From NCBI GenBank assembly GCA_032433765.1, contig JAVIAB010000051.1, positions 79,754,244 through 79,818,243 on the forward strand: DNA of 64,000 nucleotides, read 5' to 3'. This document shows positions 55,119 to 64,000 of the stretch, in pieces. The DNA is from Megaustenia siamemsis. Taxonomy: Eukaryota > Mollusca > Gastropoda > Stylommatophora > Ariophantidae. Every line of letters starts with the position of its first letter. The first letter of the stretch is position 1. The notes under the pieces were generated by a model that ran no database searches, was not told the origin of the DNA, and saw only the letters and a program-made list of their open reading frames with translations. The translations under genes and the position numbers were made by a program.

Positions 55119-55282
55119 TTGGCAATGAGAACTGATAACTTTACATCAATCCAAAGTACAGCTGAAGTCAATGAATAATAAATATTTGTTTGGAAACCGG
55201 GACAAAATTGGGAAATAAAAAATACTAAACAATTAAACTAAACTTGGAATATTCTGCTGTAACGTAGAGGCCTATTATATAC

Positions 55283-55905
55283 ATTACCTAGGCACGTGAA
55301 ATCAAGAAAAACAGCAGCAGAGAATGAGAGAAAACTAAATGCTTTTGAAGACAAATGCCTAAGAAAAATACTCTGTGTACAATGGAATTATTTCAAGGCT
55401 AATATAGAGATAAGAGAAATGGACATACAACCAACAATTTCAACTATCTCAATTAGAAAGAGAAGGTGGGCATATGTCGAGCATGCGTTGAGAAGAGACA
55501 ACAAGTGGTGTTTCAAAACATGCTGTTCTTTGGGAAACACCAGGATGATCACAAACAGAAAAAGAGGAATACCAATAAAGATACATATATGTTGGACATG
55601 CGATGAGAAGGGATAATAACCGAAAAGCAAAGCAAGCCCTAATGTGGGAAACAACAGGTAAGAGGAAGAGATGAAGACACAGAGAGACACTGAAAAGAAC
55701 ATTGATGAGAGAGGCAAGAGCAGTAGGAATAGGCTCCCTCAATGAGATAGAAATGCTTGCACAGAACAGAGACAAATGGCGAGATTTGATAAAATATCTT
55801 TAAAAGAATTGAAAACTGATAGAACAAAATTCAGATAAGAGAAGGAGTATCTTGGTCTACGCCCTATGGGCCGGCTACGGCTCGAATGGTCAATAGATAG
55901 TATAA
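55283..55905 (+). mobile_element. GATA-type LINE (family C), 3' part with internal duplication
   Basis: It encodes RKLNAFEDKCLRKILCVQWN, RKRRWAYVEHALRRDNK, then a second partial copy of the same region (TCGAGCATGCGTTGAGAAG versus TGGACATGCGATGAGAAGG). The C-terminus (LAQNRDKWRDLIKYL) and tail CGCCCTATGGGCCGGCTACG follow. Frameshifted. Confidence 0.85.
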
Positions 55906-56146
55906 AGATACTAAAGAGTGGAGAGAACACTTATACGAGAAGCAAAACTGGCAGGAATTGAGAGGCATAGACTCATTGGATAAGACTGAACATCTGGCTC
56001 AGAATAGAGATGGATGGCAAAAACACTACGAGCGCTCTATGCGACGTCTAGCGGTGCTGGACGTATCAAGATAGGAGTAAAGGCATCAAGATGCACCAAG
56101 ATGCAAAGAGTCGTGAAGCTGCTGTTAAGCTGATGATAATGATAAT
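55906..56146 (+). mobile_element. LINE 3' end of another family
   Basis: It encodes REHLYEKQNWQELRGIDSLD, KTEHLAQNRDGWQKHYERSM and RRLAVLDVSR, ending in GATGATAATGATAAT. The layout (AQNRxxW, then a short tail) is that of a LINE C-terminus. Confidence 0.75.
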
Positions 56147-56149
56147 TTT

Positions 56150-56440
56150 ATAAAGAAAATGAAAAAAGTAGTAAGGTAACAGCTTTACGTGGTAATTAAC
56201 AAAACAAAAGTCGACGTTTCGGCCAAGTAGGCCTTTGGCTGGAACAACAAATAACATCACAAAAATAGATATAAGGATATGTAGACACATCTAACTACAT
56301 GGCGATAATATGCTATATACTCAAGAAAGGACATTTTAAAAAGTCACTTCCTTGTTTTCCAGATCGTGGTCAGCTATCTCGTATCAAGATATATAGTCAT
56401 AAATAGTGGATACCCTTAGCCGGTCTTACGGCCTAGACAT
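56150..56440 (-). repeat. Dispersed repeat P (Penelope-like?), reverse copy
   Basis: The complement reads GCTGACCACGATCTGGAAAA, AGCATATTATCGCCATG, CAAAGGCCTACTTGGCCGAA (hairpin GGCC-TACTT-GGCC) and ACCACGTAAAGCTG. Shares blocks with 5.14 and 34.3 kb. Here CTGATGA is degraded to CAGCCAA. Confidence 0.65.
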
Positions 56441-56609
56441 TGCGTGTTAAAATAAAATACTCTTTAAAAATTGTAAACATTCTTGAACGAATTAACATTT
56501 GTGCTAAAAGTGTAATCTTCCGTACAAATTCTTACAAAAATAACTTGAAGGCCACATTGAGCACGCTTGGTGAACATGGATGTTCTCTCACAGCGGAACG
56601 GGACATCAA

Positions 56610-58050
56610 TCAATCTATAGCTAGTGTGTCGTCGACTTGGTGGTTTACAAACGTGTCAATAACCTACTTTCTATCTTACTACATGTTTATTATGTGATAG
56701 AGTGTGGTGTGCTCGAAGTATGTATGTTTTTCTGTGTTATTAACGTATTGATTCAACACACCGATGTTTGTTTTGTGAATTGAAAGCACAATTTCAATAG
56801 GACAGTTACCAAGTTACACCGGGCAGTAGGGAAGTGGACAGCGTCAACTATCCACAGGGGCTAAGATGGCTACAGAAGTAGCAAGCCCCATACAAACTTT
56901 ACTTTATGGATTATTTTTACCAGAAGAGATATGTACTTATCAAATTCGTGTCTGTCTTAGAATATACAGTTTTATACTATAGGCTACATACATTAACCGC
57001 ATATATACATTGAACCTAGACGTGCTGCGTTGATGCAACTAAATAAAGACACATTTGTCGATCTGATTTAGTTAACTAACAATTTACAAGGTAAAATTCT
57101 AAGTTACTGAAGTGAAGCGGATACAGAAACTCGTTTTGAGTTCGTTGTTCAAAAGAATAGACGTTTTCACCTGTAACTATCAATTTCAATTCCGGAAGAG
57201 CTAGCAAATAATAGTTATGGCGTATTATTCAGTATTTAGACTACTTCAAGTTATCATCTGCGTGAAAGTGTTATCTATTATAATTTTTGGAGGAATTATA
57301 TCAGGAGGTAGAATAAAATACCGAGCCTACAGTTCAGAAGGTTATTCCTCAAACAATTATTCGGAGGCAGGAACAAATAATGATCATCATGATGTGACAG
57401 ACTCTAGTATATTGCTAACTCAAGTGGTAAGACATTTAAATATGCGCCTTGAATTGAACAATAATTGTATAGGATATTGTGCATTTAATTAAATTATTTT
57501 TTTGTTTTATATTTTTTGCTTATCCTAACTTAATCCATTCTAAACATGGAACCAATTTCATTGGAGTCAGGAGTCTTTACTGATTATATTGTATGCAGTG
57601 AAACAATGAACAAAATGACACACATGAAGATACAGAGTAGAGTCCGGTTATAACGTAACGGGATCCCCAGGACCACCGAAATACTGCTGATATAACCGCA
57701 CCTCCTTATATCCAATTTACGTTTAATAATAGGGGAATTCAGTACAATTTTTTCTGGGAAAAAAAAGGTACCGGCACTCACACACGGTGACGACCCTATG
57801 GTTGTTGACGTCTGGACAATGTGAACTTCGGCGCCTTTGTAAAGTATAACTACAAACATTCCTACGAGGAAAAAGTTAAACATTTTGGAACATCTTTGAT
57901 GGTGCCTCTAAACAAATGGTGCTCCCACCCCGGGCATGTGCCCCAGTTGCGTGTACCTTGGACCGACTCTGCCTGAAGATGTTATTATATCTACTTCTAC
58001 ACTTTTAACATGTCCTCATGTATACCCTTGTCGACTCTAGATCGCTTCTT
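56610..58050 (+). repeat. Segmental duplication, copy 2
   Basis: Homologous to 3,640-5,045 in the same orientation, including promoter region, exon and downstream intron. The match fades near GACTCTAGATCGCTT at 58,045. Confidence 0.85.
57217..57426 (+). CDS. Paralogous acid phosphatase-type first exon (gene continues off the window)
   Basis: It encodes a 70-residue segment almost identical to 4,229-4,438 (two differences: V10L and A61T by my reading), with the same in-frame TAG 15 bases upstream and the same donor CAAGTG|GTAAGA in phase 0. The near-absence of amino-acid change with intact splice signals suggests either a young duplication or constraint. It lies about 19 kb downstream of the first gene's stop codon, so it should start a tandem paralogue. 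No further phosphatase exon is visible to 64,000. Confidence 0.7.
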
Positions 58051-58761
58051 GCTTTTGGTTTCAACTGCAGAATGACGACCTAGGAGTAGCCATGAATCTA
58101 CATATTTGCTAGGAATGAATTTGGTGAGGAGAGGACCCACTATTCTGATGAACATTAATGCAGAGGTTGTCCGTACTAGTAGAGATATCCTACACGAAGT
58201 TGCTATAAGATACATCTGAGAGAAATGCCCTTTCACATTCCCTGGAAGATACTGCAATGGTGTCCAAAGTGTTCTTCAGAGGAAATAGTTGTCTGGGAAT
58301 TTATTTTCATGAAGATATCCACGAAAACTACGAACTTCTTCTCTTTCATTTAAGGGGAATTTACGTGCTAACACCTTTTAATCTCAGCTTCACTAAATGG
58401 CAGATGCTTACCAGGATTTTCTGGCCAGTGCTTAAAATCTGAATGTAACTAGCGCGAGAATTTCTTGGTTAGTGATGTTAATTTGAGATGGCATCCTAGC
58501 TAGACATGTTTGTCGTTATGCCTGTGTGTACTTCGATTAACGAGGGTAGCAACGGGAGCGTACGCCGATAGCAGTTCTCTATATGATACCCACAATTGCT
58601 TTTATTTCTTCGATATTTGTGCAATTTCATTGATAGTGATTGGATGGTTTATCATTCATTGCAGACTCAATGTAAGTTGACTCATCTTCGATAATGTAAA
58701 CAATGGGATCATCTGTAGAGAGAGCTTAGGCACTATCCACCGGCCGCCCCGTACTCAGGGA
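58050..58761. other. Unassigned intronic/intergenic sequence
   Basis: A minus open frame (57,997-58,257) reads HFSQMYLIATSCRISLLVRT. I do not recognise it and cannot tie it to the phosphatase. Confidence 0.3.
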
Positions 58762-58962
58762 TAGGCGGCTTGACGTACTTCTAAACATGTCCACTAGTGG
58801 AACAGTGGTCAGCCTCTAGATATAGAGGTAGGCGGCTTGACGTACTTCTAAACATGTCCACTAGTGGAACAGTGGTCAGCCTCTAGATATAGAGATAGGC
58901 GGCTTGACGTACTTCTAAACATGTCCACTAGTGGAACAGTGGTCAGCCTCTAGATATAGAGG
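58762..58962. repeat. 67-bp tandem repeat, 3 copies
   Basis: Three nearly identical units beginning TAGGCGGCTTGACGTACTTC (58,762; 58,829; 58,896) and ending CCTCTAGATATAGAG. They lie directly upstream of a LINE 5' region. Confidence 0.97.
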
Positions 58963-61420
58963 TGTGCTGCGAATATAGAATAACCAGCCGCGAACCGTAA
59001 AACGAAGTCACGTGATGATTACAGAGGGTGGGGTGAATTAGCTGCGTGGGACAGCTAATTCTACACAATGTTCCATATGCCCAATGATGTTTACATCGGT
59101 GAGTTGGAGGTGCCCAAACCTTCTCCACGGATAGATGCGACCCGTTAGCCTAAAAATGGCTACACATCTAGGAGAAGGTTTACTCCTGTTATAAACCCTC
59201 GCTGTCTAGCGGGTAACCGTTCACGGAATAAACTTCGGGGGTAAATCCAGGGGAAATCGGGAATCCGGAGATGGAGTCCCTAAGGCAGTTCAGTGTTGGT
59301 TTCAACATTGCTCAGACAACTCCTGCGGCGCATTTGGCACCAAACTGTTCTTGCCCTGCTAGACCTTTGGATCGCTCGACTGCGTGGAGTGAAGAAACAT
59401 GTTGCATGGGCAACAACTTGTCTCTTTCTTTTTCTGCCCAAGCTCGCGCCCTGGAGAGGACACTCCAGAATCGCCATTTTGGTGTCAACACAACATAGGA
59501 AGCAACAATTACCGGGCAGTCATTCTGCCCATTTGGCGTAGGGCACGACGCCAGAGGTTGCATCTAACAGTGGTAGAAGTCTATCGACTTCATTGGATAG
59601 CTACAGCCCACTAAAGGCTGGGCACCCACTATAGTGCTATCTAGTCACGGCCTGCTTTGCCCATTGGGTGTATGGGGATTAGGGAAAACTCGAAAGGCAG
59701 ACTGTTACCATCCACACCTGCCACACAAGTGAAATCAACAACAAAGAAACTTCGCTTATGATTGGGTTGCTGGAACGTCCACACCATGCAAGCTGGCCTA
59801 TCTAACAATCTGCACGACATAAACGACTACAGAAAGACAGCCATAATCAATAACGAACTGAAAAGACTTCAGATGGATATAGCCGCACTTCAAGAGACCA
59901 ATTTGACAGGCTCATGTATGCTGAACGAGGCGGACTACGTGTTCTATTGGCAAGGAAAGAGCAGCGACGATTTCGGAGAACACGGTGTGGGATTTGCTGT
60001 GAACAAATCTCTAAAAGGTCTGGTTACATGCATCAGAGCGGGTAATAACACTTCGCCTTAATACAAAAGCAGGACCAGTTACCATTGTTGTCATGTTATG
60101 ACATCGGAATCGAAGCTAAACGTGTGGCCTTCTTATATCACAAGCGCGGTCAGCATCCAGACTGGATCTCAAACTGGGAACCTAAGAGCAATGTATGATG
60201 GCTCAAAGAAAGCTCTTGAACTAACAAAAATCAATATTTTCCCATTAAAGACATCCAGTGGGGAGAAAATAACAGATAGAGGCAAATAAATGGAAGGATT
60301 GGTGGAACATTATTCATCCCTTTATTCAATAGAGAACACCGTTATACCAAACACCCTTGACGCCATCCAATGTCTCCCACCTATAGAAGAGCTAGACGTT
60401 GAATCAACTGTAGAAGAACTTAGAAAGGCCATAGATGGATTGACTTACGGTGAAGCGCCAGGACAAGATGGGATCCCTCCTGGTCTCATCAAATTCTACA
60501 AAAGTGTTCTGCTACATCCCCTGCTTGAAGTACTACATCAATGCTGGAAAGAGAAAACTATTCCTCGAGATATGACAGTCTCTGTGATTGTAACTCTCTG
60601 CAAAAATAAAGGAGATAGAAGCAACTGCAACAACAACAGAGGCATCTCCTTAGTCAGCATTCTTGGCAATAGCTTCTCCAAAGTCATCTAAGAAAGGTTA
60701 CAGAAACTCGCAGAACGCGTATATCCTGATTCTTAATGGGGCTTTAGATCCGGAAGATCAACTGTAGACGTGATTTTCTCTATACGTTTGCTTCAAGAAA
60801 AGTCTATAGAGCAGAAAAAGTATCTCTTCGTCGCTTTTATCGACCTTACAAGGGCCTTATGAAGAGGATATGAAGGGTACCATTCAATACGACGGTAGCA
60901 TATCATAACCCTTCAACATACGTTGTGATGGCAGGCAGAGATGCATTCATGCTTCGACTCTATTTGGAATCTTCTTAGCAGCTCTGTTAAAACATGCATT
61001 CTCAAATGCGATCGGATGAATATCTTCATACTAGATCTAATGGTCGGTTGTTTAATCTCGCAAAACTAAAAGCAAGGTCCAAAATCATGCGTATCAGTAT
61101 TAGAGACCTGTTATTTGCTGATGACACTACACTTGTCACGCTAGTCAGGAAGAACTCCAGAGCATGATACATCGTTTTTCTCATGCATGCAGAAACTTTA
61201 GTATAACCATAAGTTTGCTGAAAATAATATATGCGGTCAGGACGATGAAGCAACACCTGCCATCTTTATCGACAGCTACAAACTTGATGTCGCGCAGCAG
61301 TATAGCTACATGGGGTCCATCATCAACGACAAACTATCTTTAGATACAGAAATTGATACCTGCTTTGGTAAAGCTTTCACTACATTCGCCTGTCTTTCTA
61401 TGCGTGTTTAGTCATCGGTG
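58963..61420 (+). mobile_element. LINE with 5' UTR, endonuclease start and RT, internally deleted
   Basis: A GC-richer leader (about 59,000-59,760; AAAGGCTGGGCACCCACTAT) precedes an APE-type endonuclease start (59,762: GCWNVHTMQAGLSNNLHDIN, LQMDIAALQETNLTGS). After a deletion comes an RT: TYGEAPGQDGIPPGLIKFY (about 60,450), WGFRSGRSTVDVIFSIR (about 60,740), YLFVAFIDLTRAL and, after further loss, IRDLLFADDTTLVT (about 61,105). Stops at 60,061, 60,289 and 60,690. Dead. Confidence 0.85.
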
Positions 61421-61850
61421 CTATTTAGAGCCAATTCATGACCTATGGAGGTGAATCATGGACAGTAGACAGACAAATGAAAAGACAGTTAGAGGCCACA
61501 GAGATGGGATTTCTCAGAGGAATATTGAAAGTTCCCTGGACCGCTAAAAAGACCAATTAGGAAATTCTCAGAGGCCAACACTAAAAGGGAGTTAATAAAA
61601 ATACATCAGAAAGAAACAATAAACATTTTTCAGGCGCACCATGAGAAGAGGAAAGTTGGAATACTTGGTTACAGCTGGCAAAATAAAAGAAAAGAGAGAT
61701 CGCGGACGACAAAGAGAGAAAATACTGGATAGCTTGGTGTCATGGCATGGAAAACGGTCAAGAACAGAATTTATACGAGGCACTGCAGATAGAAGATTGT
61801 GGAAGGACGTGATTGCCTACGCCAACCGGTATGGCACATGATGATGATGA
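61421..61850 (+). mobile_element. LINE (family D'), 3' part
   Basis: It encodes GGESWTVDRQMKRQLEATEM, GFLRGILKVPWTAKKTN, MRRGKLEYLVTAGKIKEKRD and RRLWKDVIAYANRYGT, ending ATGATGATGATGA. Frameshifts near 61,560-61,640. Confidence 0.9.
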
Positions 61851-61902
61851 AGACCTTTTTTGGTCTGATGTACTGGTTTGCATTTTTTAAAAGTATGGGA
61901 GG

Positions 61903-62320
61903 CATGAATTGTGTCACCATAAACTCTATTTTATGTGTACAGAGTTTAGTTTTAACTATAAATCTAGGCATGAATTGTGTCACTATATACTTTATTTTAT
62001 GTGCAGAACAGAGTTTAGTTTTAACTATAAATCTAGGCATGAATTGTGTCACTATATACTCTATTTTATGTGCACAACAGAGTTTAGTTTTAACTAAAAA
62101 TCTATGCATGAATTGTGTCACTATATACTCTATTTTATGTGCAGAACAGAGTTTAGTTTTAACTAAAAATCTAGGCATTAATTGTGTCACTATATACTCT
62201 ATTTTATGTGCACAACAGAGTTTAGTTTTAACTATAAATCTAGGCATTAATTGTGTCACTATATACTCTATTTTATGTGCACAACAGAGTTTAGTTTTAA
62301 CTATAAATCTAGCAATGAAC
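61903..62320. repeat. 69-bp tandem repeat, 6 copies
   Basis: The unit contains GAATTGTGTCACTATATACT and CAGAGTTTAGTTTTAACTAT. 69 is a multiple of 3, so both strands are open (+ repeat MNCVTIYSILCAQQSLVLTI; - repeat KTKLCCAHKIEYIVTQ). The first unit is six bases shorter. Non-coding by my reading. Confidence 0.95.
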
Positions 62321-62426
62321 GTTTCTGTTCTGCTGTAAAATAAACAGATCACCCTTAAATGCTGAAGGTCATTAAGAAAAAAAATTGGCACTAACACTAT
62401 ATTCTCTATAAAGATAGAGTCACTGG

Positions 62427-63735
62427 ATGAAGTCAGAACTAATATCCTGTAGCAAATACATTTACATACTATCAGTGCCAGGAAAAATATTAAGCAGAAT
62501 CATTCTGGAGAGACTAAAAGAGGCCATAGAGAAACATTTGAGAGATGAACAAGCAGGTTTTAGGAAGAACAGATCATGTGCTGATCAAATAACTACTCTG
62601 CGTATAATGGTTGAACAAAGTTTAGAACTAAAATCCCCACTTTATTTTGGATCATAGATTACGAAAAGGCATTTGATAGTTTAGACAGAAGAATGCTTTG
62701 GAAGTTGCTGAGTCATTACGGAATCCCCATAAAGTTTATTAACCTGATAAAAACAATGTATGAAGGAACGAAATGTAGTGTGGTGAATGAAGGACAGCTT
62801 ACAGAAGCATTTGAAATAAGAACAGGAGTAAGGCAGGAATGCCTTCTGTCTTCATTTCTCTTTCTACTGGCCATAGATTGGATTATGAAAATAACTCAAA
62901 ACAACAGAAATGGAATCCAGTGGTCACTGACCAAACAACTTGATGATTTAGACTTTGCTGATGACATAGCTCTCCTATCACACAGCCATCAACAGATGCA
63001 GGATAAAATGAGCATACTTGATGAGAGATCACAACAGCTAGGACTGAAGATTAATAGAGATAAGACCAACATTATGAGAATTAATACAGTTGGCAATAAC
63101 CAAATAAAACTAGGAGAATTACCTCTATTGGATGTACAATCTTACATATATCTGGGCAGTAATATAGATAAAGTGGGAGGAACAGAAAATGATACCAAAA
63201 TAAGGATATCAAAAGCAAGAGGAGCTTTCATTGCACTGGGAAACATATGGAAATCCAAAGAAATTAGGTTAAATGCAAAAATAAAATTTTCAACTCAAAT
63301 GTTAAGTCGGTCCTATTATATGGCTGTGAAACATGGAGAACAACAAAATTGACAATCACGAAGATACACACTTTCATTAATGGATGCTTACGCAGTATAA
63401 AAGGATGGAAATGGCAGGACAAAATCACTAACATAGATTTATGGAAATGTACCAGTCAAACACTAGTGGATAAAGAGATACAGCGAAGACGATGGTGCTG
63501 GATAGGACACACACTACGGAAGCCAACTGAGAGTATTACACAACAGGCCTTTTTTTTGGAATCCCCAGGGTAAAAGACAAAGAGGAAGACCAAGGAATTC
63601 ATGGAGAAGACAGATAGAAGCAGAGATGAAGATGATGGGGAAGACATGGAAGGATCTTAAAAGAATGGCAAAAAACAGAACGACTTGGAAAGCGTTTGTT
63701 GAAGATCTATGCTCCACAGGGAGCTAAAAAGGTAG
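62427..63735 (+). mobile_element. LINE (family H) RT and C-terminus
   Basis: It encodes PGKILSRIILERLKEAIEKH, EQAGFRKNRSCADQITTLR, a frameshift at about 62,655, then TGVRQECLLSSFLFLLAIDW (altered QGC block: QEC), LDDLDFADDIALLSHSHQQM (catalytic FADD, about 62,960), YIYLGSNIDKVGGTENDTKI, IQRRRWCWIGHTLRKP and KRQRGRPRNSWRRQIEAEMK, ending AFVEDLCSTGS and GAAGAAGAAGAA. Only three frameshifts, so it is younger than most here. Confidence 0.93.
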
Positions 63736-64000
63736 AAGAAGAAGAAATACATTTTGATAACAAAACTTGAGAGTGTTTGCCAACCACAAGAGAGATTCAT
63801 TGACTTAGAGGGAGTAATTGATAACATATAAATAATTACTCGTGTAGCCTTTTGAGTCTTGACAGGCGGTTGGTAGCAAGCAATCATGATAAGTCAGTGG
63901 TTTCATAAAATATTAGTGTCTTATGCTGGAAGTTTTTTTTGCTGAACAACTTCTCTCGTGGCTGAATCTGTCAATATTTGATAGACAAAATCAACCACAG
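63736..64000. other. No recognised feature
   Basis: AT-rich sequence to the window end; nothing recognised. Confidence 0.4.

Noticed and set aside
57997..58257. Minus-strand frame HFSQMYLIATSCRISLLVRT as a gene
   Set aside because: No domain recognised, no splice or promoter evidence; chance open frame cannot be excluded.

Overview
This is animal nuclear DNA, AT-rich and crowded with transposons. One multi-exon gene has GT-AG introns of several kilobases. The rest holds many broken LINEs, tRNA-derived SINEs, DNA transposons and minisatellites. The mix (APE-type LINEs, several SINE families, a Tc1/mariner-related transposase with very wide D-to-E spacing) suggests an invertebrate, perhaps a lophotrochozoan such as a mollusc; that is inference. 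No operon, CRISPR or other prokaryotic feature is present.

The one host gene I can support is a membrane-anchored histidine acid phosphatase (lysosomal/prostatic type) on the + strand, from about 4.23 to 38.47 kb. Seven exons are recognisable: a signal-peptide exon (4229-4438), the YIRSTNVDRTLM exon (8705-8872), a small exon (14567-14662), another (30439-30524), the catalytic HD exon (31880-32051), a Cys-rich exon (37759-37887) and a last exon with a transmembrane helix and a tail carrying YxxL and dileucine sorting signals (38202-38473). I could not find the exon with the RHGxRxP nucleophile motif (expected 4.44-8.70 kb) or the exons between 14.66 and 30.44 kb. The first exon and about 1.4 kb around it recur at 57.2 kb, so a tandem paralogue seems to start there and run off the window.

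The introns and flanks form a nested transposon record. 0-3 kb: RNase-H LINE and an endonuclease fragment, each holding a SINE. 5-10 kb: RT fragments and SINEs. 10.5-13.8 kb: a 40-bp satellite split by a LINE. 15.8-19.6 kb: a hAT pseudogene split by a LINE. 20.3-21.6 kb: a 48-bp minisatellite open on both strands. 24-28.3 kb: two Sailor-like transposases. 28.7-29.2 kb: two SINEs side by side. 33.8-34.4 kb: a repeat with a hammerhead-like core. 38.7-42.1 kb: a LINE holding a pogo-like element that holds another LINE, plus a separate LINE insertion. 44.7-45.9 kb: a long-period tandem repeat. 48.4-48.65 kb: a foldback element. 50.5-54.4 kb: twin RNase-H LINE copies and a 25-bp minisatellite grown from LINE coding sequence. 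58.7-63.7 kb: more LINE bodies and tandem repeats.

Many insertions are bounded by target-site duplications readable by eye, so their relative order can be worked out. All protein-family calls come from motif reading without database searches. Boundaries of degenerate elements are approximate.
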